A DNA stretch of 64,000 nt from Cyanoderma ruficeps (Eukaryota; Chordata; Aves; Passeriformes; Timaliidae): contig VZDJ01000594.1 of assembly GCA_008694505.1 (NCBI GenBank), positions 9,645,035 through 9,709,034 of the forward strand. Reading direction: 5' to 3'. Shown in pieces: positions 36,308 through 47,000 of this stretch. Position numbers and translations under genes: made by a program. The notes beneath the pieces are model-generated. The model had not been told where the DNA came from, did no database searches, and was given only the letters and a program-made list of their open reading frames with translations. The number at the start of each line of letters is the position of its first letter. Within the stretch, counting starts at the first letter, position 1.

Positions 36308-37847
36308 CTTCCACTTTTTTTGACATTCCTGTAACTCTACTACTTTTTGTCGAACAACTCTTGAGTTTATCCCTGGATGTGTAAGAAGAAAGTGAAATCA
36401 CAGTACTGCATGTCCCACCTTGGAAGAGATTCTCCCTGGTCCTGCTGTATGGCTGCCAAGGAGAGCTGGACTGGGACTCATCACCCTGGGATTTATTCAC
36501 ACATCCATCACTGTCTTGGTGGTGTCAGTTTGCTCTTAGGTTTCCTGCAAGGTGGGATGACTTGCTCATTATCTAATGGTGATGAGATATTTGCATGTGT
36601 AAGGTGCATCCACACTCTATGCCATCATATGAAGTTTAAAGAAATGTATTAACCCATTAATACAAACGTGTTAACTTGCCCCACAGGACTTGCAGAGACA
36701 AGAGATGACACCTTGTGTAAGGAGGAAATCTGGGATATCCTAGAGGACAAAGGAATATTAAGGAAATAAATGCATTTGTAACTAGCAGTAGAGGTCACTC
36801 TCTACTCACCTCACTTTACCTTACAGGGAGCTTGCGAGGCTTCATTATTTGACTTGGGAATTGCTGTTTGCTATTGCAAACACAATAAAAAAGAGTCTTA
36901 GAATTTGTTTATAAAAACTAAGGGAATAACATGCTATTAGAATAATTGTACAAATTACTGTCATTGCAAAATTGCTTTTATGTACAAATATTCCAATTGG
37001 GAATAATTACAGTCAGACTACATGTAGCTAATAAAAGAAAACCACACTCCCTTTTCCAGTCTATCTTCTTCCTAGTTATTAATTTGTTGTGTGAATCATC
37101 TAACTAGAGCATTTCTATAAGAAAACCCTCATTTGATGGAAGCTTTACATTGAAGCAAAGAACCAATATTATTATAATAATAATGATAATAATGGGCAAT
37201 GTTTTCTTGTATTTTGAGTTTTTAAACATTGTGTTTGCGAAGGACTATGATCTTGTAGTTGTAAGCTGTGATTCTGCTGAGGTACTCAGCATTCTCTGAG
37301 GGACTATTGAAAGGTGTTTTGAGCACATGAAGGATCTTGAATTGTTTTCCTGTCCAGGAATTTAAAATGTCTTTAAAGTGTTCCAGGGAAAATGAAAGAC
37401 TGTAACGCATTTCATGCTTTGTGCTGTCCTACAACATAAATGCCCTGGGGTGGAGCATTTGACTTCTTTCTACATGCTCAACTGTGTCTAATAATTATCC
37501 TGGAATTATTTCATGTCTGAAGAGTTTACATTGGAGAGGATGTGGCTACTTGACACTCTTACTTCGCCAGCTCCAGATTATAATAAAGCCTTTCCTCTAG
37601 AGTTAAAAATAACCACTTTTCTACTGGCTTTTGAATAGAAGTCTCACTGGGGCGGGAGAGCACATGCAGTAGAGCAGCAGGCAGACATTTTACCATGAGT
37701 CTCTTCAGGAACTGGGAAGCTGCAGACATCCCACATGTGCTAGGGCATTACATGTGTGGTGAAGACCTGGACATGGCCTTCAGCAGGAAGGGGATTGTGG
37801 GGCATGTACACTAAAACCGGAATCGGGACCATAGTTCCGCTTGCAGG
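36308..37847. other. Intergenic, AT-rich, no gene seen
   Basis: AT-rich unique sequence containing an AAT microsatellite (37167-37194). The portion around 36780-37050 has repeated octamer-like and SOX-like words (TTTGCTATTGCAAACACAAT, CATTGCAAAATTGC), which could be an enhancer or coincidence. No coding signal is seen. Confidence 0.45.
37167..37194. repeat. (AAT)n microsatellite
   Basis: An imperfect run of ATT/AAT units interrupted by one GATAAT. Confidence 0.85.
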
Positions 37848-38695
37848 ATTTCATAGACTTGTTGAAATGGTGGTGGGAAGCGACCTCTGAATGTCTCTAA
37901 TCTAAACTCCACCTCAAAACAGGGTTGGAGCCAACACTGGATTGTATCAGCCATGGCTCTGCTGCTGTCATCTTGAACACCTCCAAGGATGGAGATGCCA
38001 CAGCCTGTCTGGTAGCGTGTTCCACTCCTCTGGTGAAGAAGTTTTTGCTGATGCTCAGTCTAATCTCCAAGTGACAGCTTGTGGACATTGCTTTGATCAC
38101 TGCTGCTAATGAGAAGCACTTGGCTTTTTTAATGCCTTTGCATACTGGGCTGCTATTAGGACCTGTCTTGACCTCATCATCCTCAGACCCAGCAAGCCTA
38201 ATCCCTTCAAGCTCTCCTCACAGGAGAAGTGCTCTGTGCCCTGAGTGTTTCAGCAGTTGACCTGCTGGATCCTGTCCAAATTTTACATCTTGAACAGGAG
38301 GCTCAAACAGGTGCAGTTCCACCAGCACCAAGGAGAAAGGGCAATATCTTTCCTTGATCTCATGCACTACGAGGAATGGTTTGTCTCATTTGTGGCAAGA
38401 GGGAACTGTTGTTTTGTGCCTAATCTTCCAAGGTAACACTGGGGTCCTCCTCAGCAGGGCTGCTCTGCAGTCAGTTGGTTCCTGGCCTGAACTGATGCAT
38501 GGGGTTATTCCAGCTTGGTGCAGTGCTTTGCATGGCTCTGCAAAACTCAGGGAGGTTTCTCATGGCCTCAAGTTTCCCAAGGTCCAGCTGATCAAAGCAG
38601 TGGTGCTCAGCATGCCAATCCCCCCACCCAGTTTGGTGGTGTCTGCAAATCTTCAGAGGGAGTCTTCTGCCCCTTGTTCAGGCTTTTAGGACTCC
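37848..38695 (-). mobile_element. CR1 LINE fragment, antisense
   Basis: The + strand reads the reverse complement of a CR1 3' half. First comes the diverged terminal region (ATAGACTTG..TGGTGGGAAGCGACCTCTG). Then follow ACACCTCCAAGGATGGAGATG, GTGAAGAAGTTTTTGCTGAT, GCTCTCCTCACAGGAGAAGTG, and finally CAGTTTGGTGGTGTCTGC with AAATCTTCAGAGGGAGT. The last part is antisense of the CR1 segment following the reverse-transcriptase core. It is strongly diverged. The far boundary could extend toward 38760. Confidence 0.75.
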
Positions 38696-39303
38696 CTTTC
38701 CATGAATAGAGAGGACACAGCCCTGGTCTCTGGGATCTATGGACAAGACATCTTCTGGCACCTCTTCTCTTTCCCACATCCACCATTGGCAAAGCTGGCT
38801 GAAGTAATCAGTTCCTGCTGCAGCCTGGATCCTGGCCTCTCCTTTCCCTGCTCTCCCCTCCCTGCAAGTGCTGACACCAGTGTTTGGGACAGGGTGGCAG
38901 ACCAGGCTGGTGGGCAGATGTGGGATCAGCCATCACAGATATTTTTGGCCCAGCTACTATTTTTCAGCAATGAAGCAAAGCTTCCTCGGACAGCAGAGCT
39001 GTGAGCAGAGCGGGGCTGTTCTCAGCTCTGAGTGACAATGCTTCACCTCCCCACAAGGCACCAGGCAGTGACAGTCCCCTGCTTGGCCACCCTGGTGTGT
39101 GTGAGGGTGTGATGTGTTCATGCTGCTCCAGCCAGGACAGGAGTGCAGCACAGACGGTGACCTCGGGCAGAGGGACTGTAACTAACCCAGTCATGTTCTG
39201 GGCACAGCTGTTTGCAGAGTCAGTGTCTGCTGCTGGCCAAAAAGTACATGATTTTTTTTCTGCTGTTGTTCTTTCTTTTCCTCTTTTTTTTTTTTTTTTT
39301 TTT
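38696..39303. other. Intergenic, no gene seen; ends in poly-T at the gap
   Basis: Unique-looking sequence ending in 20 consecutive T residues at 39284-39303 that abut the assembly gap. No gene is seen. Confidence 0.7.
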
Positions 39304-40068
39304 NNNNNNNNNNNNNNNNNNNNNNNNNNNNNNNNNNNNNNNNNNNNNNNNNNNNNNNNNNNNNNNNNNNNNNNNNNNNNNNNNNNNNNNNNNNNNNNNN
39401 NNNNNNNNNNNNNNNNNNNNNNNNNNNNNNNNNNNNNNNNNNNNNNNNNNNNNNNNNNNNNNNNNNNNNNNNNNNNNNNNNNNNNNNNNNNNNNNNNNNN
39501 NNNNNNNNNNNNNNNNNNNNNNNNNNNNNNNNNNNNNNNNNNNNNNNNNNNNNNNNNNNNNNNNNNNNNNNNNNNNNNNNNNNNNNNNNNNNNNNNNNNN
39601 NNNNNNNNNNNNNNNNNNNNNNNNNNNNNNNNNNNNNNNNNNNNNNNNNNNNNNNNNNNNNNNNNNNNNNNNNNNNNNNNNNNNNNNNNNNNNNNNNNNN
39701 NNNNNNNNNNNNNNNNNNNNNNNNNNNNNNNNNNNNNNNNNNNNNNNNNNNNNNNNNNNNNNNNNNNNNNNNNNNNNNNNNNNNNNNNNNNNNNNNNNNN
39801 NNNNNNNNNNNNNNNNNNNNNNNNNNNNNNNNNNNNNNNNNNNNNNNNNNNNNNNNNNNNNNNNNNNNNNNNNNNNNNNNNNNNNNNNNNNNNNNNNNNN
39901 NNNNNNNNNNNNNNNNNNNNNNNNNNNNNNNNNNNNNNNNNNNNNNNNNNNNNNNNNNNNNNNNNNNNNNNNNNNNNNNNNNNNNNNNNNNNNNNNNNNN
40001 NNNNNNNNNNNNNNNNNNNNNNNNNNNNNNNNNNNNNNNNNNNNNNNNNNNNNNNNNNNNNNNNNNNN
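39304..40068. other. Assembly gap (765 N)
   Basis: Every base is N. The left edge is a poly-T run, so the missing sequence may include a homopolymer or low-complexity region that stopped assembly. The true length may differ from 765. Any open frame spanning this interval is an artefact. Confidence 1.
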
Positions 40069-43000
40069 GCTGTAACCACAAAGTTTGGGAAACTTACACT
40101 CATGGTTGATTACATTCAGTGCAGTCTGTTCTTAGCCTCACTTTATTAATTAGCAGTGTTTATTTGTGTGGGTCTTGTATCTTTGTTGTGAGATTTAGAA
40201 GCATTTTCTGCGAAATGTTCATTTTCCACGTGAGTATTTATAGACTATGTTTGAGTCACCCGTTAATCTTCCTCTTGTAAAACCAAAATAAGCTCCGTGT
40301 TTCTGTCAGTATAATGCACACTTTCAAGACCTTGTTAATTCTCAGTTTTCCCAGTTCAGTGTCCTCCTTCTCAGCTCTAACACCATGACTACATTCACAC
40401 TCCTGATGGTAGCCACTGCCCAGAGCTTCTGTTCAGCAGAGGGCAATGGGAAGCCATCTACGCTGATTTCAATCTGAAAAGTGGGCCAGTGTGGAATAGA
40501 TGAGGAGACCTTGAGGGTCAGTGGGTTAGCTGTGAAAGCCTGTACTTGGCACTGGAAGGAGACCCAAACCCTGTCAAAGGCAAAGCAATGTGGGGGTTTT
40601 TTGGTTGGTTGGTTTTTTGTTTTTTTTTAAATTTAGAGCAATAAGAGCTGTGTAAAAGCTATTCCTTTCTACATTCATAACAATGCAGTTGATTAAAACC
40701 TCAGGTTTTCTGTCCCTTCTAGTTTCTGGTGCCTTCAGTGTTTTCCAGAGAAAGTTGAGCAAATTTAGCCAGTCACAGCCCAGTCACATTTCTTGGTTAT
40801 CTGGCAGAGCCTCCTTCAGTATAACTCCTCCAAGGATCCCCAAGTCACAGGCTGGAAACCTGCAAGCTAAAATACACAGAAAGGCAACACAAAGGCACAT
40901 GCTGAATATTTTTCCTAAGAGTATATTCAGTGCTTGGGTGCCCATCTCAGTAAGTCTCTGCAGTTCATTTCAGATCCCTGCAGTTCATCCAGAGTCTATG
41001 GTCTGTGCATGAGGAGGGAGGTGGAGTAATCCCTGAATAACCTTGACTAATGCCGTAATGAACTAATGGCAGCTTTTGGAAGCTCTTTGATACGGTATAA
41101 TGTTCACCCTTGATCCTTTAAGTTTATCTGGGGCTTTGTGAACACAAAATTGCTAAACTGATATAGAAGATCCTGTTAGACTTTCCACAAGCAACTCAGA
41201 TGTTGATGATGGAAGTCATAAATGTATTGAAATGTTCTGTTTCTTTTCAGTTTCATGCAAGTGAAGCATTTAACTTATTTTACAGATCTGTAGCCATCTC
41301 TACAGTGTTGCAATTCTCACATCCTTTTAGCCCCTTGGCTAGTGAGAACACTGTTCTTCCAGAGCAGAAAGGGAACTGAGTATGTGACTATCTCAGTCAC
41401 TTCACTGCAAATTCTACTAGTTTGGTTCCAGGTGCTGAAAAGCTGATCAAAACCTCCCGATTCTCCAGTGAAGCAGCTGAAAGATGTTTCCCACTCAGTG
41501 CTTAGCTAAAGGGATTGCAAAGAACAGAGAAGCAGCAGAATGAACTTTTGGACTGAACTCACTGGCACACTACTTGGGTTTCCAGGTACAAATATCCACA
41601 GGAAGAGATATTTGTTTTTTAAATATCTTTTATACCTTTTTTCAACATAAAAAGTAACCTAAGGTCCCTTCATAGCATAGCTTAAACAGAAAAATCCATC
41701 TTGCTTTTAATCATATGACAAAAGTATTTTACCATGGCAAATTGAACAAGCATCTAAAATGAGAGATGAAAAGCAACCAGCACAGCAAAGAAATTATTTT
41801 GATCTGGGAGGAAGTAGGAGAGTAAAGGGAGGTTTGGGTGAGAAAGCTGTGGCGGAGAAGACTTCTTCACTGAGGGGTTGTGTTAAATAAGAGAAAGAGC
41901 AGATGCTGGGAGCCCCAGAGGGAAGCAGAGGACGATTTGGCATATTTGATGTGGTGGGTTCTGAAGGCCAGAAGGTATTTGATGCTGTGGTACAAACTTC
42001 TGCTCTGGGGGAAGAGCAGCAGTTAGGCCAGAAAATGGCTGAGATTTCTTTCAGGAGAGGTAGACAAGGAACAAAGAAGTCTTTTTCTTCATCAGATTTG
42101 GCTTAGAAAGGAATGGGAAGGACGGGAACATTTAGAAGACAGAGCTGCTGCCAGAGTCTCTGTAAAATTAATTAGTAGATTTCACCTTATTTTCTACATT
42201 CATCAACAGGCTAGATAGGAAATGAGTGAGATTATTTTAAAGTAATTTTTGCTCCAACGTATGTACTTTCTAGAAGGATAGTAAAGAAAATATATACACA
42301 CCAGACTTGATGGGATTCTTTGTTTCATACAGTGTGGCAATTTACTTTTACATTGGACTTCATATTTCCCCCATAGGTGCAGCGAATTACTTAAACTGTT
42401 GAAGGATATTTACTATTTAGAGAAGTCCTTGGACAGTTCAGCAAACTTTGCCTTGTTTCTCTGTCCAAGAGCTATATATAGCCTTTGCTTAATCAACATC
42501 TCAGATGTTGTGTAGCAGAGCTAAGTATTTTCAAGAGTATAAAAAAGATAACTCCAGCTATTTTGTTTTGCTTGAACCAGTGCTTGTCTAACTGTGTAGT
42601 AACTGAGGATACCTTAAAGGCACATTGATTTGTGCTATTTCTTACTCTGAAATTAACAGAGACAAGCAGATATAAACAGTGCATCCTAAAAACTTTTAGA
42701 CTCAACATCTCTGTAAAGCTGCTTAGTTACCTTTCAGGCAACCTTGTTCTTTACCTCAAGATACAAAAAAACCAATGCCTAAAGTTGTATTGCATCTGAC
42801 TCTATTGGGCTTGACCTAACTATGATCTATAAAGGCTATGACAATAGCAATATTCTATAATCATGGCAGGAGAAGAGAAAATTCATCTGTCTGAAAAAAC
42901 TCATCTGACAGTGAAATCTGACAGTGAATGCTGTCAAATACCCTGAGTAAAGTTCTTTTTTCTCAGCTGAAATTTGACCAGGAACCTCAGGGATAGGAAG

Positions 43001-43559
43001 CCCTCTCCTGAAAAACTGACTGAAAGATGTTTAATGACTCAGAGCAATTAAGGGTCTGTTTCCACTTCTGCTGGTAGATAGACATTACGAAATGACCAAA
43101 AGAGGAGCCCCTCTACCCTTTCATTGCCCGCTTTCCAAACTATCAGACCAGAGGACTGGTGGGACATGAAGGTGCCCTGAGAGCAGGGGGTTAGGAAAAT
43201 GACAGCTATGGGCAGCTCCGTGGGTGGGGATCAGGATCTGCAATTTGAAATGGAAAAGAAACAGATTTCTCCGTACTGTGTGGGGGAGTTGAGATAGAAA
43301 AGACAGAGGGGTTTCAAGTGGGCTAGGAGTGAGTTTAGTCTCTGACACTGTTCTCCATCCACCTCCTGTGGCAAACTTTGCCTCTTGCTCTCTTAGTTGG
43401 AAAATACCCCCTGACACAAAGGTCGCATTACCATGAGGCACAGGGCCACAGTGAAAGAGACAGCACCGAGGTAAAGCCATCAGCTGTCCTTCATTTAAAG
43501 AAAACAGGGACCTCAGAGGAACCTGAGCAGGGCTTTCATTCACACTGGTGTCGGATGGA
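40069..43559. other. Upstream region of TFCP2L1, no gene seen
   Basis: 3.5 kb between the gap and the TFCP2L1 CpG island. It contains a 12-base palindrome GCTATATATAGC at 42471-42482 and a 9-base inverted repeat at 42428-42436/42461-42469, both within chance expectation. A 178-residue minus-strand frame (43121-43657) runs into the CpG island and lacks any recognised domain. Distal regulatory sequence for TFCP2L1 is plausible but not shown. Confidence 0.5.
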
Positions 43560-43756
43560 GCGGCTCGGCTTAAAACACAGCTGAGAGGCAAGGCGACAGC
43601 TTCCGTACCGCCGGGATCGTCCCAGGATTGCCGAGCCGCCACACCCTGACCCCCCACAGCCCCTCACACCCGCTCCGCGCCAGGCCCGTCCCTCGGGGGC
43701 GGCGCTCCACCCCGGGGCTGCGCGGCCCGTGCCCGCCGGGGGCCGGGACTGGCGCT

Positions 43757-43837
43757 GGGGCGGGCCGGGGGAGGGCTGGCCCGGCTGCGGCTCCCCGGCC
43801 CGACCAACCCGCGCCCGCCGGGGCTGAGCCATAAAAG
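43757..43837 (+). promoter_or_regulatory. TFCP2L1: TFCP2L1 core promoter: GC box and TATA-like box
   Basis: A GGGGCGGG Sp1-type box at 43757-43764 precedes CATAAAAG at 43830-43837. A start site about 25-30 bases further on (near 43860) would leave a 5'UTR of roughly 95 bases with no upstream ATG before the start codon. The start site is inferred, not observed. Confidence 0.55.
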
Positions 43838-43856
43838 CGCCGGGAGTCGGCGGGGC

Positions 43857-43953
43857 CGCGGCTGCAGTTGGCGGCAGCCGTGCCGGGCACCCGTGGGGTG
43901 GGCAGCGCGGCCGCCGCTCCGCAGTGCAGGGACCGCCGCCGGCCGCCCCCAAG
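43857..43953 (+). promoter_or_regulatory. TFCP2L1: TFCP2L1 inferred 5'UTR with cap-proximal hairpin
   Basis: GC-rich leader between the inferred start site and ATG 43954. Bases 43857-43865 (CGCGGCTGC) pair with 43874-43882 (GCAGCCGTG), with one G-T wobble and an 8-base loop. The context of the ATG is AAGATGC, with A at -3, which is favourable for initiation. Confidence 0.45.
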
Positions 43954-44015
43954 ATGCTGTTTTGGCACACGCAGCCGGAGCATTACAACCAGCACTCGAC
44001 CGGCAGCTACCTGCG
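43954..44015 (+). CDS. TFCP2L1: TFCP2L1 coding exon 1
   Basis: It encodes residues 1-20 and two bases of Arg21 ([20 protein letters not shown]). The donor GTGAGT starts at 44016. There is no upstream in-frame ATG in the inferred leader, which supports this start. Confidence 0.96.
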
Positions 44016-47000
44016 GTGAGTCCCGGGCGGCGGCAGCCCTGGCACGGGGTGGATGTTCGGTCGGGTGCCCCCATCCCGCGGCCGCCCGCCTGCCGGTGCC
44101 CCGGCGGCACTCCCGGTGCCCCGTCGCGCCGCCCGGGGTTAGCGCCGCTCTCTCTGTCTGAGATACCCTTTTTTTTATTTTTTTTTTTTTTTTAAGCGCC
44201 TGGTAAGACAGCTGTTTGCAGCGTTGCTTTATTGCTTGTGCCGGGTTCCCCCGTCTCCGGGCTGGGGTAGCTCTGCTCCAAGGGAGGAGGTGCGGCAGCG
44301 GTGGAGCGCTGTCAGAAGTCTGCGGAAAATGCGTGTTGGCAAATTGAGAAGGCACTCAGTTTTCTGGGGATGGGATTTCTTTCTCTGCTTTTTGGGACGA
44401 TGTGTGAAAAGCGCAGAATTTCACTTTCTAAACTTGTCTAAACCAGCTTTTTCCTGCCTCCGCACAGTTGCGTTTAATTAAATGTGCCTAATTTAAGTAC
44501 AAGGGCTGCTAAACAATAGTCTGTGACATGTGTAGCACAAATCCGTGTTTCCTGCTTCCAAACGATGTCAAAGCAGGCAACTTTGGGAGTTCCCTTTTTG
44601 CTGGGTGCTTGTGAATTATTTGTTTTCGGAAGATCTAGAGCTCGGCCGTCAGCTGGTGTCGATTGTCGGAGGGGGATTTTGCTGAATTGTGGCAGTGGAG
44701 AACCTGGCTGTGGCCCAAGAACCCTGACTTTCAAATGTACCCCCAAATAACCACTCTTGAGAGAACATTGAGTTTGTCTGGGGAAGCACTTCGAATGCAG
44801 ATAATGCTTCCCTTTCAAGGAGACACGCTATCTTGACTATTCCTGCTGCCTATCAGTGTACTTGCAAAGGAATTTTATTTTGGACTAAATAATAATCTCC
44901 CATTATCAAATGATACAATATTGGGAGATTCTTGCCTTCTGGCAGCTTCTCAGTTTCTTTGTACAAGATTCTTCCTCTCCTCCCTCTATGTCAATAACTA
45001 AGTTTCACAACGTGTATGTGGCAAAAATCTTGTTCTCTCTTGCTTTGCACTTGCAAATCTGATTAGTTTAGGGCAGTGAAAATTATACTAGCAGAGGAGC
45101 ATCAGCTTTGGTGTTTGTGCATATTTTCTATTAGAAAGTGTTTACGGTGGTCAGGCTGCTTCATTAACTCCATGGATTTGTAGCAGGAGTGCTACAAGAT
45201 CATCAGGTCTGGGTCAAGCTTCACTCCACAATTTAAATTCCGTTTAATGGGCCAGAAAACACATTAGCTTGTTTTTGCTGGCTTGATGCTACCTGGGGGA
45301 TAAAGGATACCTGTTTTGTCAGGAAGGCTGCTGGTATGGAGGTGACCTGTTGGTGTTTTAGGAACAAACTTCAGCTTTAGTATCTGCCTCTGTGAACATG
45401 GTGGGTTTGTTCTGGGGTTAAGATCCTTACAACCACTTTTATGGCGACAATGCCCTCAGGTGTTTCAGGGAAGGCTGGTTGAACAAAAGCCTTGGTTTTT
45501 TATGTAGAGATGGCTGATTCTGGGCAATTCACTTTCCAGGAGACTTTGTCAAGACATGCATTTCCAACTGGGGCATTTTTCTCCTGAGCAGTGCCTTTCT
45601 GAAGGCTTTCCATACCCCCTTGTAGTGACTGCACAAGAAACTGAAATAGTACAATATTTGAAGTTGCTTTAAGAAAAGTTTGTATAAGTTATATTTTGCA
45701 GAGATCAAGAGCTTTCTGTGTGTTTGAGAAATCCGTGTAAATTCTGCTGTATCTCAGTGGTATTTGTAGCTAGAGCAAGATTATACTACAGAAAAATTCT
45801 TGAAAATTTTGACTCATTTTTTGTGAAAACCCAGTATGTGTTTTACTCTCTGTTTTGTCAACTGAGTGAACTCTCAAATAACTTCCTCTCCTCCCAGGTA
45901 TGCAAACTGTTATTTAAGATCAGAACTGTAAACCTTTAGCATAAGGGTGAAAATAGGAAGAGTTTTAAGGAGTTCAGCTTTTTTTTTAAAGAATAGGAAC
46001 TGTTGTAAAAGCCTGTTTTTGCCTAAACTTGATTTGCAACTCTTAAGTTTAGAGTTGAGTAAGTGTTGTGATGGCTTATATACTTATAACTTAAAAATTC
46101 TTTTGACCTCATTCTAAGTTCCAAACACTTATAAAAAGGTCGAATGTTTAAGAAGGTCTTGACCCAAAGCAATTATACCACTGGCCATTAGTTCGAATGC
46201 TCCAGGAGTAAGAATGTGATTTAATTTGGGTGGCTTCGTTGGAGCTTTAATGTGGTGAAGCTTTCCAGAAACGAAGTCATGGATTCTTCCATGCTTGCAG
46301 AATTCAGTGATCAGATAGCTCTGCTGGTGGGTGTAGGGGTGCAGAGAACCTGATGTGAAATATGGTATTTAAATTTTGACTTCGTCTTGCCTAAATTTCT
46401 CATCTGTTTCAGGTGAGTGTATGTACAAATTTCTCACCCCTAACTGTTAAACCTGGGTCAGATTTTATGCACTGTTTCTGCCAAAGTGTGGAAGCTTTTG
46501 GGTGCTGGAGTTTTTGACCTGTTCTCATCTATAAAGCCATAGGCATTCAGAGAGCGTTGTGCAGATGAGTGGGCTAGGAGCAAACGTTGGCATCTGGGCT
46601 GAGTGAGATGACTCCAGAACAGTATCAGATCCTGCATGTGTGTGGAGCAATGGTGTCTATTTCAGAAATCTACTGCAGGCATTTCTGTCACTTCATTACT
46701 GCAGTAAATCATCACTAAAGGAAAAAAAAAATCCTCTCTGTGGCAGCAGTTAGGCAAGAGCTGTGATTATGTCAGTAATGCCAGGAAGCAAATGGGGCTG
46801 GATGCCTTCGAGTGGCTGATAATATTGAGGGCGTGGGGTTGGAAGAGAGAATGGAAACAGACATGGATGTTTCTTTTCTCCTGTCTGCATCTGAAATGGC
46901 ACAATTTGCTCTCTGTCATTGTTTTCCTGTAAACAGGAATACCTGTGTCTGAGCCAGGTACTTGAGCGGTTTACTCTAAACTGCTGCGCTGTTTCACTAA

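Larger units (their letters stand above)
43560..44145. promoter_or_regulatory. TFCP2L1: TFCP2L1 CpG island
   Basis: Base composition switches abruptly to very GC-rich, CpG-dense sequence covering the TATA-like box, 5'UTR, first coding exon and the start of intron 1. CpG islands at transcription starts are typical of vertebrate genes. Long open frames through this stretch on both strands (up to 261 residues, minus strand 43570-44355) are a by-product of the GC content. Confidence 0.9.

Noticed and set aside
38964..40149. Open frames of roughly 290-380 residues on both strands
   Set aside because: Most of their length is the run of N; they have no sequence content.
42428..42469. 9-base inverted repeat CTTGGACAG/CTGTCCAAG upstream of TFCP2L1
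   Set aside because: Inverted repeats of this length and spacing are expected several times by chance in a window of this size.
43570..44355. 261-residue minus-strand open frame across the TFCP2L1 CpG island
   Set aside because: Ala/Arg/Pro/Gly-rich translation expected from GC-rich DNA, antisense to the real first exon. It is a shadow of base composition.
46181..46205. B-box-like AGTTCGAATGC in TFCP2L1 intron 1
   Set aside because: No A box at the required distance and no stem structure.
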